From assembly GCF_900491935.1 (NCBI RefSeq), contig NZ_UEXK01000004.1, forward strand, positions 3,615,166 through 3,653,521: a stretch of 38,356 nucleotides of DNA, in the 5' to 3' direction. The notes under the pieces are model-generated. The model saw only the letters and a program-made list of their open reading frames with translations, searched no databases and was not told the origin of the DNA. This document shows positions 30,045 to 38,356 of the stretch, piece by piece (positions within the stretch are counted from its first letter, which is position 1; each line of letters begins with the position of its first letter). Position numbers and translations under genes: made by a program. This stretch comes from Klenkia terrae (lineage in GTDB: Bacteria; Actinomycetota; Actinomycetes; Mycobacteriales; Geodermatophilaceae).

Positions 30045-31985
30045 CTACGGGCGGACGACCTCGATCGGCTCGATGCCCTCCTCGGCGGGCAGGTCGAACC
30101 CCAGCACCTGGGCGTAGAAGGACAGCTCGCCGTCCAGCGAGGCCCGGATGTTGGCCGCCTGCCGGAAGCCGTGCTGCTCGCCGGGGAAGAGCAGGTAGGC
30201 GTGCGGCACGCCCTTGTCGCGCAGCGCGGCGACCATCATCTCGGCCTGCTCCGGGGGCACCACCCGGTCCTCGGACCCCTGGAAGACCGCCAGCGGGGTG
30301 GCCAGGGAGTCGACGTGGTGGATCGGCGAGCGCTCCGCGTACACCTCCTCGCCGGCCGGCCAGGGCGCGATGAGGCCGTCGAGGTAGCGGGACTCGAACG
30401 AGTGCGTGTCGGCGGCCAGCGCGGCCAGGTCGGCGACGCCGTAGTGGCTGGCCCCGGCGGCGAACACCCCCGGCCGGAACGTCAGCGCGGCCAGCGTGGT
30501 GTACCCGCCGGCCGAGCCGCCGCGGATCACCGCCCGGGCCGGGTCCACCCGCAGCCGGTCCGGGGCGGCGTCGGACGTCAGGTACCCGACGACGGCGACC
30601 ACGTCGTCCAGGTCGGCGATGCCCCACCGGCCCTGCAGGGCGTCCCGGTAGGCCCGGCCGTAGCCGGTGGACCCGCGGTAGTCCACGTCGGCGACGGCGA
30701 ACCCGCGGGAGGTCCAGTACTGCACGCCCAGGGTCAGCACCGGGGACGCCGCGGCGGTCGGACCGCCGTGCACGACGACCACCAGGGGCGGCAGCTCCCC
30801 GGCCGGTCCGGTGACCTCGGGGTTGGTGGGCGGGTAGACCAGCGCGTGCGCCTCGGTGACGCCGTCCAGGTCGGTGCTGGGGAACACCACGTGCTCGGGC
30901 CGGGAGAACCAGGCCTCGTCCAGGTCCTGGGGGGCCGGCCGGAGCACCTCGACGTCCCCGCCGTCCACGGGCACCCGGACCACCTCCGGCTTGGAGGTCG
31001 GGCCGCCGGCCACGCAGACCACCGCGGTGCCGTCGGCGCGGAGCTGGCCGAAGGAGGCGTAACGGGTCGGCAGCTCGCGCGGGCCACCGGGCTCGAGCAC
31101 GGCCAGCCGGTCGGCGCCGTCCCGCCCGTAGGCGACGACGAGCCGGCCGTCGGCGAGCTCGGCGTACCGGCTGGCGCCGAACACCCACTGCGGCCCGGCC
31201 ATGTCGCCGCCGGGGTCCAGCAGCAGCTCGGGCTCCCCGCCCGGCCGCCACCGGTACAGCGCCCAGACCCCGGTGCGGTCGGCGAAGAACAGCAGGGACC
31301 CGTCGGCGGCCCACGACGGCTGGACGACGGACTCCCCGTGACCTCCCGCCACCACGGTCTCGGTGCCGTCGGCGGCGCGGACCACCAGCTGGGCGGCGTC
31401 CCAGGGCATGTCCGGGTGCTGCCACTGCAACCAGCTGAGCGCGCCGTCGGGTCCGGTGCGCGGGTCGGACACGAAGTCCGGGCCGCTGACCAGGACGGCG
31501 ACCGTGCCGTCGGGGGCCACGGCGACCACCTCGTGGACCACCTCGGCCGAGGCGCCGGAGGCCGTGTGGGTCTCCCGCACGCAGAGCACCTGGCCGCCCG
31601 GGGTCACCGCGAGGTCGGCGAAGCGGACCCCGGAGGGGATGTCCGGTGCCGCGGTCAAGGGCTCGGGGTCGGCCCCGGGGACCACCCGGTACAGCCGCTG
31701 GTCGGCGAAGTCGGTGAAGAACACCGTGCCGCCGTCCACCGTCCACGAACCGCCGCCGTACTCGTGCACCCGGGTCCGGGCGTTCCACGGCTCGGGCAGC
31801 AGGTCGGTGGTGGTGCCGTCGGCCGCGCGGTGCACCAGCACGGTCCGCCCGCCCTCGGCGGCCCGGGACTCGGCCCACCACACGCCGTCCGACGTCACCG
31901 CCACCTCGCCCAGCCGCGCCGCCGCCCGGACGACGAGCTCGGAGGTGATGGGGGTGGGCCAGGAACCGTAGGGGAGGGTCTGCAT
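30045..31985 (-). CDS. S9-family prolyl oligopeptidase-like peptidase
   Basis: Serine peptidase of the POP/dipeptidyl aminopeptidase group, 646 residues. The N-terminal two-thirds is a beta-propeller of WD-like blades; the C-terminal alpha/beta-hydrolase domain has the HGGPTAA oxyanion region, VDYRGSTGYGRAYR, the nucleophile Ser491 in IRGGSAGGYTTL, the Asp in FQGSEDRVVPP and the His in FPGEQHGFR. There is no signal peptide from the chosen start, so it is predicted cytosolic. ATG at 31985 is preferred over the longer frame upstream, which would overlap the ftsK promoter and start; TAGCGT precedes this ATG by eight bases. Confidence 0.93.
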   Translation of the reverse strand: MQTLPYGSWPTPITSELVVRAAARLGEVAVTSDGVWWAESRAAEGGRTVLVHRAADGTTTDLLPEPWNARTRVHEYGGGSWTVDGGTVFFTDFADQRLYRVVPGADPEPLTAAPDIPSGVRFADLAVTPGGQVLCVRETHTASGASAEVVHEVVAVAPDGTVAVLVSGPDFVSDPRTGPDGALSWLQWQHPDMPWDAAQLVVRAADGTETVVAGGHGESVVQPSWAADGSLLFFADRTGVWALYRWRPGGEPELLLDPGGDMAGPQWVFGASRYAELADGRLVVAYGRDGADRLAVLEPGGPRELPTRYASFGQLRADGTAVVCVAGGPTSKPEVVRVPVDGGDVEVLRPAPQDLDEAWFSRPEHVVFPSTDLDGVTEAHALVYPPTNPEVTGPAGELPPLVVVVHGGPTAAASPVLTLGVQYWTSRGFAVADVDYRGSTGYGRAYRDALQGRWGIADLDDVVAVVGYLTSDAAPDRLRVDPARAVIRGGSAGGYTTLAALTFRPGVFAAGASHYGVADLAALAADTHSFESRYLDGLIAPWPAGEEVYAERSPIHHVDSLATPLAVFQGSEDRVVPPEQAEMMVAALRDKGVPHAYLLFPGEQHGFRQAANIRASLDGELSFYAQVLGFDLPAEEGIEPIEVVRP

Positions 31986-31993
31986 GCCCTGTG

Positions 31994-31999
31994 ACGCTA
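31994..31999 (-). promoter_or_regulatory. -10-like TAGCGT, S9 peptidase
   Basis: Minus-strand TAGCGT followed by eight bases and the ATG at 31985; leaderless-type arrangement. Confidence 0.5.
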
Positions 32000-32054
32000 G
32001 TGCGGTGGTGCAGACACGCACTCCCGCCTGCCACACGGGCACCACGCACGCGAT

Positions 32055-32060
32055 TACCGT
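32055..32060 (+). promoter_or_regulatory. -10-like TACCGT, ftsK
   Basis: TACCGT lies seven bases before the ftsK ATG, again with no room for a Shine-Dalgarno. Confidence 0.5.
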
Positions 32061-32067
32061 CGGCGAC

Positions 32068-34631
32068 ATGCCTGCGCGCTCGACGACCTCGAACCGACGG
32101 CCGGCGGCCGGCGGTACGTCGCGCAGCCGTCCGGCCACCACAGCCGCCAAGAAGAAGGCGCCCGCCAAGCGGGCGCCGGCCAAGCGCGGCGCGACCACCG
32201 CCGCCCGCCGTCCCGCCCCCAAGCGCCGGTCGGTCGGCGCCGGTCTCTGGGGTGCGGCCAGCGGCACCTGGTCGCTGCTGGCCCGCGGCGCCGGCGGGCT
32301 CGCCCGCTCGGTCGCCCGGCCCGACGAGACCGAGCCCCTGGCCCCCGAGCACCGCCGCGACGGGGTCGGCCTCGCCGTCCTCGGCCTGGCGATCGTGCTG
32401 GGCGTGACCGCCTACGTCGGCGACGTCGGCCCGGTCGGGTCGGGCATCGTCGGCGCCTTCCGCTGGGCGTTCGGCGCCCTGACCTACCTGCTGCCGGTCG
32501 TCCTGCTGCTGGCCGCACTGCGGCTGCTGCGGCACGGCCCCCGCCCCGAGGCGCGCGGCCGGCTGATCATCGGCTGGATCTGCGTCGTCCTCCCGGTCCT
32601 CGGCATCGCCCACCTGGTCACCGGCTCGCCCACCGGCGAGGACCGCGACGGCGGCGGCGGCACGGTCGGCTGGGCCATCGGCAACCCGGTCGGCGCGGGC
32701 GTGGGCACCGCCGTCGGGGTCGCCTTGTTCCTGCTCGTGGTGTTCTTCGGCGTCCTGGTCGTCACCGCCACCCCGGTGCACCAGGTGCCCGAGCGGCTCC
32801 GCGGGTTCCTCGACCGGGTCACCGGCCGCGGCGAGGACGAGTACGACGACGAGGAGTACGAGGACGACGAGTTCGTCCCCGACCTCGGCCTGGACGCCGA
32901 CCCGCCGGCGCCGCGCAGCACCCGGCGCAGCCGCGCGCAGGCGGCCATGGCGGCCCTGCAGTCCGGCGCCGACAGCGCCGAGACCGGATCATCGACACCG
33001 GGGACGTCGACGGCGCCGGCGACGCGGTGGCCGTCGAGCCGACCCCCGGCACCGAGCTGCGCCGCATGCCCGTGGTCGACCGCACCATGCGCCAGCCCGA
33101 GCCGGAGCTGCCGCCGATCACCGAGCCCGAGCAGATGGTCATCCAGCCGGTGGAGGGCGACTACGTCCTGCCGTCGCTGAACTCGCTGCGCGCGGGTGAC
33201 CCGCCGAAGGCCCGCTCGAAGTCCAACGACATCGCCATCGAGGCGATCACCGGCGTCCTCGAGCAGTTCAACGTCGACGCCGCGGTCACCGGGTTCACCC
33301 GCGGCCCGACGGTCACCCGGTACGAGGTGGAGCTGGGCCCGGCGGTCAAGGTCGAGAAGATCACCGCGCTGGCCCGCAACCTGGCCTACGCCGTGGCCAA
33401 CGACAACATCCGCATCCTGGCCCCGATCCCCGGCAAGTCCGCGGTCGGCATCGAGGTGCCCAACCTGGACCGCGAGAAGGTCAGCCTCGGCGACGTGCTG
33501 CGCTCCGGGGCGGCCAAGCAGGACCCGCACCCGATGCTGGTCGGGCTGGGCAAGGACATCGAGGGCGGGTTCGTCTGCGCGAACCTGGCGAAGATGCCGC
33601 ACCTGCTGGTCGCCGGCGCCACCGGCGCCGGCAAGTCCTCGTGCGTCAACTCGCTGCTGACCTCGCTGCTGCTGCGGGCCACCCCGGACCAGCTCCGGAT
33701 GATCCTGATCGACCCCAAGATGGTCGAGCTCACGCCCTACGACGGCATCCCGCACCTGATCACGCCGATCATCACCGACCCCAAGAAGGCCGCCACCGCG
33801 CTGGCCTGGCTGGTCGAGGAGATGGAGCAGCGCTACCAGGACATGAAGTCCACCGGCGTCCGGCACATCGACGACTTCAACCGCAAGGTCGAGCGCGGCG
33901 AGGTCACCGTGCCCCCCGGCAGCGAGCGGGTCTACCGCCACTACCCCTACATCCTGGCGATCGTCGACGAGCTGGCCGACCTGATGATGGTCGCCGCCCG
34001 CGACGTCGAGGAGTCGATCGTCCGGATCACCCAGAAGGCCCGTGCGGCCGGCATCCACCTGGTGCTGGCGACCCAGCGGCCGTCGGTGGACGTCGTCACC
34101 GGGCTGATCAAGGCCAACGTGCCCTCGCGGCTGGCCTTCTCCACCTCCAGCCTCACCGACAGCCGGGTCATCCTCGACCAGCCGGGTGCGGAGAAGCTGA
34201 TCGGGATGGGCGACGCCCTGTTCCTGCCGATCGGTGCGGGCAAGCCGCTGCGCGTGCAGGGCGCCTTCGTCTCCGACGCCGAGATCGAGGCGGTCGTCGA
34301 GTTCACCAAGCGGCAGGCCGAGCCCGAGTACCGGGAAGAGGTCTTCACCGCCGCGGCCGGCGAGAAGAAGGAGATCGACGAGGACATCGGCGGGGACCTG
34401 GAGCTGCTGGTCCAAGCCGTCGAGCTCGTCGTCACCAGCCAGTTCGGCTCGACGTCGATGCTGCAGCGCAAGCTGCGGGTCGGCTTCGCCAAGGCCGGCC
34501 GGCTGATGGACCTGATGGAGAGCCGGGGGATCGTCGGGCCGTCGGAGGGATCCAAGGCCCGCGACGTGCTGCTCAAGCCCGACGAGCTGGAGAGCACACT
34601 CTTCCTCCTGCGCGGCGGCAGCGACGCCTGA
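32068..34631 (+). CDS. ftsK: FtsK/SpoIIIE DNA translocase, frameshifted
   Basis: Septum-anchored motor that pumps DNA during chromosome segregation. A Lys/Ala-rich N-terminus is followed by four membrane segments ([20 protein letters not shown]; the [20 protein letters not shown] region; [37 protein letters not shown]), an acidic linker ([14 protein letters not shown]), the alpha/beta motor with Walker [10 protein letters not shown] and Walker [15 protein letters not shown], and the DNA-reading gamma winged helix ([29 protein letters not shown]). The frame changes near 32982: the membrane part is in one frame and the motor in another. Restoring one G in gccgag(g)accgg joins them into 854 residues (...[13 protein letters not shown]...). 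Either a sequencing error or a real inactivating mutation; ftsK is usually indispensable, so an error is more likely. Confidence 0.9.
32980..32987 (+). other. apparent 1-bp deletion in ftsK
   Basis: Frame-1 coding (ctg cag tcc ggc gcc gac agc gcc gag) should continue gac cgg atc atc gac acc ggg, but only gagaccgg is present. One missing G explains the shift. There is no X-XXY-YYZ slippery heptamer, so programmed frameshifting is not supported. Confidence 0.8.
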
Positions 34632-34640
34632 CCGGGCGCC

Positions 34641-34646
34641 TAAGCT
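34641..34646 (+). promoter_or_regulatory. -10-like TAAGCT, rimO
   Basis: TAAGCT is six bases before the rimO GTG, in the 21-base ftsK-rimO gap. Confidence 0.45.
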
Positions 34647-34652
34647 GATCCG

Positions 34653-36116
34653 GTGACTGCTGTGCCCGCTCTGCCCCTCGCCGACCTCCCCTCCGGTGCC
34701 ACCAAGGTGGCCATGGTGACCCTGGGCTGTGCCCGGAACGAGGTCGACTCCGAGGAGCTGGCCGGTCGGCTGGCCGCCGACGGCTACGAGCTGGTGGCCG
34801 ACGCCGCCGACGCCGACGCCGTCCTGGTCAACACCTGCGGGTTCATCGAGACCGCCAAGAAGGACTCCGTAGACGCCATCCTCGAGGCCGGGGACGGCGG
34901 TGCGCACGTCGTCGCCGTGGGCTGCATGGCCGAGCGGTACGGCAGCGAGCTGGCCACCGCCCTGCCCGAGGCGACCGTGCTGGGCTTCGACGACTACTCG
35001 GCGATCGGGGACCGGCTGGACGACGTCCTGGCCGGGCGCCCCCTCGTGCCGCACACCCCGCGCGACCGGCGCACCCTGCTGCCGATCAGCCCGGCCGACC
35101 GCACGCGGGCGGCGGTCGCCCCGACGGCCCCGGCCATCCCGGGCCACGACTGGCTCAAGCGCACCCGGCTGACCAGCGGCCCGGTCGCCTCCCTGAAGCT
35201 CGCCTCGGGCTGCGACCGGCGGTGCGCGTTCTGCGCCATCCCGGCCTTCCGCGGCGCCTTCGTGTCCCGGCCGGTGGGCGAGGTGCTGGGCGAGGCCCAG
35301 TGGCTGGCCGGCCAGGGCGTGACCGAGCTGGTGCTGGTCAGCGAGAACTCCACCTCCTACGGCAAGGACCTCGGCGACCTGCGGACGCTGGAGAAGCTGC
35401 TGCCGCAGCTGGCCGCCATCCCGGGGCTGTCGCGGGTCCGGGTGGCCTACCTGCAGCCGGCCGAGCTGCGACCGGGGCTGCTGGAGGTCATCGCCGCCAC
35501 CCCCGGGGTGACGCCGTACTTCGACCTGTCCTTCCAGCACAGCTCGCCGACCCTGCTGCGCCGGATGCGCCGGTTCGGCGGCACCGAGGACTTCCTGGGC
35601 CTGGTCGCCCGGGCCCGTGCACTGGCCCCGGACGCCGGGTTCCGCACCAACGTCATCCTCGGGTTCCCGGGGGAGACGCCAGCCGACGTGGACGAGCTCG
35701 AGCGGTTCCTCGTAGCCGCCCGGCTGGACGCCGTCGGGGTGTTCGGCTACTCCGACGAGGAGGGCACCGAGGGCGCCCGCCTGGACGGCCACCTGCCGCA
35801 GACCGAGGTCGACGCCCGGGTCGCCCGGATCACCGACCTGGTCGAGGAGCTCACCGCGCAGCGGGCCGAGGAGCGGGTCGGGTCGACGGTGCAGGTGCTG
35901 GTCACCGAGCGCCAGGACGACGGCAGCTGGGCCGGCCATGCCGAGCACCAGGACCCCGACGCCGACGGCACGACCACGGTCACCGGCGTCCCGCTGGACG
36001 CGGTGCCGGGCCAGGTCGTGGCCGCCCGGGTGACCGGCACCGAGGGCATCGACCTGGTGGCGGCGTGCCTGGTCGAGGCCGGCGCGGGCACGGGAGCCGG
36101 TCCGGGGGTCGCATGA
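34653..36116 (+). CDS. rimO: ribosomal protein S12 methylthiotransferase
   Basis: Radical-SAM enzyme that adds a methylthio group to an aspartate of ribosomal protein S12. Three domains are visible: N-terminal UPF0004 with its [4Fe-4S] cysteines in [28 protein letters not shown] and VGCMAERY; the radical-SAM core with CxxxCxxC at Cys187, Cys191 and Cys194 ([16 protein letters not shown]); and a C-terminal TRAM domain (about residue 410 on). RGxFxSRP in [13 protein letters not shown] is the RimO/MiaB type; synteny with ftsK and pgsA favours RimO. 487 residues. GTG start as in many actinobacterial genes. The stop overlaps the pgsA ATG (ATGA). Confidence 0.94.
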   Translation: MTAVPALPLADLPSGATKVAMVTLGCARNEVDSEELAGRLAADGYELVADAADADAVLVNTCGFIETAKKDSVDAILEAGDGGAHVVAVGCMAERYGSELATALPEATVLGFDDYSAIGDRLDDVLAGRPLVPHTPRDRRTLLPISPADRTRAAVAPTAPAIPGHDWLKRTRLTSGPVASLKLASGCDRRCAFCAIPAFRGAFVSRPVGEVLGEAQWLAGQGVTELVLVSENSTSYGKDLGDLRTLEKLLPQLAAIPGLSRVRVAYLQPAELRPGLLEVIAATPGVTPYFDLSFQHSSPTLLRRMRRFGGTEDFLGLVARARALAPDAGFRTNVILGFPGETPADVDELERFLVAARLDAVGVFGYSDEEGTEGARLDGHLPQTEVDARVARITDLVEELTAQRAEERVGSTVQVLVTERQDDGSWAGHAEHQDPDADGTTTVTGVPLDAVPGQVVAARVTGTEGIDLVAACLVEAGAGTGAGPGVA

Positions 36117-36793
36117 GCAGCCCCCTGCCCGACCCGGCCGCCACCCCGCCCCAGTCGGTGCGGCTGGTGAACCTGCCCAACGCCCTGACCGTGCTGCGGC
36201 TGGCCGTGGTGCCGCTGTTCGCCTGGCTGCTGCTCGCCGACGGCGGCATGGACACCAGCCGGCGCTGGTGGGCGACGCTGTTCTTCGCCGGCGCGATCAT
36301 CACCGACCGGTACGACGGGATGATCGCCCGGCGCACCAACCAGGTCACCGAGTTCGGCAAGCTCGCCGATCCGATCGCCGACAAGGCCCTCACCGGCGCC
36401 GCGCTGGTCGGGCTCTCGGCCCTGGGGCTGCTCCCCTGGTGGGTGACGCTGGCGATCCTGGTCCGCGAGCTGGGGGTCACCCTGCTGAGGTTCTGGGTGA
36501 TCCGGCACGGGGTGATCGCGGCCAGCCGCGGGGGCAAGGTCAAGACCGTCGTCCAGGCGCTGGCGATCGGGCTGTACCTGATGCCGCTGACCGGGGTGCT
36601 CGCCTCGGTCCGCTGGTGGTTCATGGGCGTGGCGCTGCTGCTCACCCTGGCCACCGGGCTGGACTACGTCGTGCGCGCGCTGCGGCTGCGGCGCACGAGC
36701 GCCCGGGCGATGCGCAACGCCGCCGCGCGCCGCGCCGCCGCGGCCGACCACGGGTCCGACGGGACCGGTCACCGCACCGACACCGCGGCCTGA
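36113..36793 (+). CDS. pgsA: CDP-diacylglycerol-glycerol-3-phosphate 3-phosphatidyltransferase
   Basis: Integral membrane CDP-alcohol phosphotransferase making phosphatidylglycerol phosphate. The family motif DxxDGxxARx8GxxxDxxxD is exact: Asp65, Asp68, Gly69, Ala72, Arg73, Gly82, Asp86, Asp90. Several membrane segments follow ([64 protein letters not shown]). The 226-residue length is typical, with an Arg/Ala-rich cytosolic tail. Start overlaps rimO (ATGA). Adjacent ftsK-pgsA-clgR order is as in mycobacteria, where this paralogue is pgsA3. Whether the organism has other copies cannot be seen. Confidence 0.92.
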   Translation: MSSPLPDPAATPPQSVRLVNLPNALTVLRLAVVPLFAWLLLADGGMDTSRRWWATLFFAGAIITDRYDGMIARRTNQVTEFGKLADPIADKALTGAALVGLSALGLLPWWVTLAILVRELGVTLLRFWVIRHGVIAASRGGKVKTVVQALAIGLYLMPLTGVLASVRWWFMGVALLLTLATGLDYVVRALRLRRTSARAMRNAAARRAAAADHGSDGTGHRTDTAA

Positions 36794-36798
36794 GGCGG

Positions 36799-36817
36799 CC
36801 CCCGGAACGTGCGGGGG
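36799..36817 (+). terminator. hairpin after pgsA
   Basis: Six-base-pair G/C stem cccccg/cggggg with a 7-nt loop, five bases after the pgsA stop. No U-run; moderate support. Confidence 0.45.
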
Positions 36818-36839
36818 AGCGGCGGCGTTGTGCCGTGAG

Positions 36840-36856
36840 CGGACGCGGAGCGTCCG
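36840..36856 (+). promoter_or_regulatory. inverted repeat upstream of clgR-like gene
   Basis: cggacgc-gga-gcgtccg, a 7-3-7 inverted repeat, lies about 27 bases upstream of a TACCGT hexamer (36883-36888) that could be the -10 of the regulator gene. It may be an operator or part of the pgsA 3' structure. ClgR regulators are known to autoregulate, but I cannot match a ClgR box with confidence. Confidence 0.35.
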
Positions 36857-36923
36857 GGCAGGTCGCGACCGGCCCGCGGGCGTACCGTGGGAGCACGACC
36901 ACAGATCGGGACAGGAGACGGCG

Positions 36924-37286
36924 ATGACGCTGCTGCGCACCCAGCTCGGCACCACCCTGCGCGGCCACCGGCTGCAGCAGCGACGGACGCTGCGCGACGT
37001 CTCCGGCGCCGCCCGGGTCAGCCTCGGGTACCTCTCCGAGGTCGAGCGCGGCCAGAAGGAGGCCTCCTCCGAGCTGCTGGCCTCCATCTGCGACGCCCTG
37101 GACGTCGAGCTGGCCGACCTGCTCGCCCAGGTCAGCGACGACCTCCGGTCCGGGTCGCTCCGCCGCGAGGTCACCCCGCTGGTGCCCGCCACCCCGGCCG
37201 AGCAGCCCGCGCCGGCCGCCGAGCCGGCCCTGGCCCTCGTGGGTGCGCCCCGCCGCCGTCGCGACCCGGTCTCCCTCGCCGCCTGA
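36924..37286 (+). CDS. clgR: ClgR-like helix-turn-helix regulator
   Basis: A 120-residue XRE/Cro-type regulator. The HTH spans about residues 23-61 ([40 protein letters not shown]), nearly the same wording as mycobacterial and streptomycete ClgR, the activator of clp protease and stress genes. The C-terminal tail is Pro/Ala/Arg-rich. ATG at 36924 is preceded by aggag (36913-36917) at six bases, in contrast to the leaderless-looking genes nearby, and its position next to pgsA is conserved. Only three bases separate its stop from that of the convergent GH6 gene. The usual downstream pspA/35-kDa antigen gene is absent here. Confidence 0.85.
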   Translation: MTLLRTQLGTTLRGHRLQQRRTLRDVSGAARVSLGYLSEVERGQKEASSELLASICDALDVELADLLAQVSDDLRSGSLRREVTPLVPATPAEQPAPAAEPALALVGAPRRRRDPVSLAA

Positions 37287-37289
37287 TCC

Positions 37290-38285
37290 TCAGCCCGCGA
37301 GGGCGGCCGCCAGGTCGGGGTCGAACTCGCCGGCGACCGTGCCCGAGCCGGTCCCGCAGTCGCCGTCGGACTCACCCGGCGGCTTGATCCACAGCAGCGC
37401 GTCCACGTCGTCCCCTAGGTCCGGGTCGGTGGTGGGGTGTTCACCGACCCGCTGGTCCGCCGCGTTGCACCACTGCGTCGTCCCGGTGCCGTTGCGGCTG
37501 GTGTCGACCACCAGCCCCAGCTGCTGACCGGTCCGCCCGGCGACCACCTCGGCGGTGGCCCGCCCGAAGGCGAGCGCGGTCTCGGTCGGCGTGTGGGCGG
37601 AGACGCCGAGGGCCAGCCCGCGGGCGTCGGCCAGGCCGGAGGCCAGCAGCCGGTCGGCCAGCTCCTCGGGGGTCACCGCCCCGTTCGCCGGCGAGCCGTC
37701 CAGGTAGACCTGCGCCTGCGGGGCCAACGCGGCGAGGGTCGCGGTGGCGTCGGCCAGCAGGTCCTGCCGCTCGAGCGCCGCGGCCGCGGTGAGGCAGTCC
37801 AGGTGCACCAGGGAGTCCGGCTCGAGCACCACCACGACCTTGCGCGGTCCGATGCCGGCGGCGACCGCCGCGATCCAGGCCCGGTAGGTCGCCGCGTCCG
37901 GGGCGCCGCCGGCCGAGAACTGCCCGCAGTCCCGACCGGGGACGGCGTAGGCCACCAGCACCGGGGTGGCCCCGGCGGCCGCGGCGGCGTCGACGAACCC
38001 GGCGACCTCGCCGCGGGTGCCCGGCCCGCTCTCGGTGAACCAGCGCGCGACCGGCTGCGCGGCCAGGTCGGCCACCGCCGCCCGCCGCGGGTCCTGCGGG
38101 TGCGCGGCCACCCAGAGCGCGGCGAGCGCGTCCGGGTTGCCGAACAGCGGGCGCCCCGGGGCCAGGGCCGGGTCGGCGGCGTCCACCGGGGCCGTGGTGC
38201 CCGGCTGCGCTGGGGTGGGCAGCCCCACCGCGCTGCCGGCCAGCAGGCCGACGAGCAGGGTCAGGACCAGGACGGCGCGGTGCAC
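37290..38285 (-). CDS. secreted glycoside hydrolase family 6 (cellulase-like)
   Basis: GH6 enzyme of 331 residues, an endoglucanase or cellobiohydrolase-like beta-1,4-glucanase. A signal peptide (MHRAVLVLTLLVGLLAGSAVGLPTPA) indicates export. The two family signatures are present: VLVAYAVPGRDCGQFSAGGA with the catalytic-region Asp, and VVVVLEPDSLVHL (the position after EPDSL is Val rather than the usual small residue). VDTSRNGTG, TTQWCN and the C-terminal LLWIKPPGESDGDCG line the active-site cleft. No carbohydrate-binding module is seen. GTG at 38285 is supported by gggagg upstream on the minus strand. The upstream sequence cannot be trusted because the contig folds back on itself there. Confidence 0.88.
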   Translation of the reverse strand: MHRAVLVLTLLVGLLAGSAVGLPTPAQPGTTAPVDAADPALAPGRPLFGNPDALAALWVAAHPQDPRRAAVADLAAQPVARWFTESGPGTRGEVAGFVDAAAAAGATPVLVAYAVPGRDCGQFSAGGAPDAATYRAWIAAVAAGIGPRKVVVVLEPDSLVHLDCLTAAAALERQDLLADATATLAALAPQAQVYLDGSPANGAVTPEELADRLLASGLADARGLALGVSAHTPTETALAFGRATAEVVAGRTGQQLGLVVDTSRNGTGTTQWCNAADQRVGEHPTTDPDLGDDVDALLWIKPPGESDGDCGTGSGTVAGEFDPDLAAALAG

Positions 38286-38356
38286 CCGACCTCCCGACCC
38301 CGACCGGCGGGCGGTCCGCCGGTCGGGGTCGGGAGGTCGGGTGCACCGCGCCGTCC
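38270..38356. repeat. fold-back inverted repeat at the window end
   Basis: Arms 38270-38310 and 38316-38356 are perfectly complementary over 41 bp, with a 5-base loop, and the right arm runs to the last base. The right arm is an exact inverted copy of the GH6 ribosome-binding site, GTG start and first codons. It has the look of a fold-back chimera or hairpin read at a contig end. Confidence 0.9.

Noticed and set aside
32975-33030. Programmed ribosomal frameshift in ftsK
   Set aside because: No X-XXY-YYZ slippery site, no obvious following pseudoknot, and a single missing base explains the data more simply.
32484-35948. Very long open frames on the minus strand (over 1,000 residues) opposite ftsK/rimO and elsewhere
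   Set aside because: They are the mirror of high-GC coding bias; their translations are low-complexity Arg/Gly/Val/Gln strings without domains, while the plus-strand genes have clear motifs.

Overview
The window is high-GC (coding regions show near-saturated G/C third codon positions) actinobacterial chromosomal DNA. Protein content, gene order and the rRNA operon point to a Geodermatophilaceae-like lineage (Blastococcus/Modestobacter/Geodermatophilus type). That placement rests on remembered similarity and is an inference. Both ends look like contig ends: the left end is a poly-G block inside infB, and the right end is a near-perfect fold-back palindrome copied from the start of the last gene.

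Layout. 1-6093: 5'-truncated infB, a DUF503 gene, rbfA, a small acidic ORF, an nrnA/cnpB-type DHH phosphoesterase and a MATE exporter, followed by truB (6090-7004). This is the classical translation and ribosome-maturation block. 7045-8329: an MhuD-like haem-degrading monooxygenase, convergent with an alpha/beta hydrolase. 8457-16138: ilvE, ribF, rpsO, pnp, pepR, a VanZ-like membrane protein and dapB. 16139-21970: a complete rrn operon (promoter, 16S, tRNA-less spacer, 23S, 5S, terminator) with both long precursor-processing stems visible. 22057-24559: GNAT/DUF2461 pair divergent from an AlkX/YcaQ-type DNA glycosylase. 24560-26029: minus-strand operon of a 50-aa protein, a ribbon-helix-helix protein and a DUF4097 protein. 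26119-30034: thyX, a P-loop-like protein without the Walker lysine, dapA and RNase J. 30045-31985: S9 peptidase. 32068-37286: ftsK (broken by an apparent one-base deletion), rimO, pgsA and a clgR-like regulator. 37290-38285: secreted GH6 glycoside hydrolase.

How it works together. Most of the window is housekeeping: initiation, ribosome assembly, RNA turnover (pnp, rnj, nrnA), tRNA/ribosome modification (truB, rimO), cofactor and amino-acid synthesis (ribF, dapA, dapB, ilvE), dTMP synthesis (thyX), chromosome segregation (ftsK) and membrane lipid synthesis (pgsA). Eight gene pairs are joined by ATGA or GTGA stop/start overlaps, and at least seven other genes have a TANNNT hexamer only 6-8 nt before the start codon, which suggests leaderless mRNAs. 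I found no CRISPR array, insertion sequence, prophage or defence island, and nothing that is convincingly a new multi-gene system. The best candidates for follow-up are the repeat-rich divergent control region at 26025-26073 beside the RHH/DUF4097 operon, the unusual helix-27 sequence of the 16S rRNA, the rrn operon sitting inside a normally compact dapB-thyX-dapA neighbourhood, and the ftsK frameshift.
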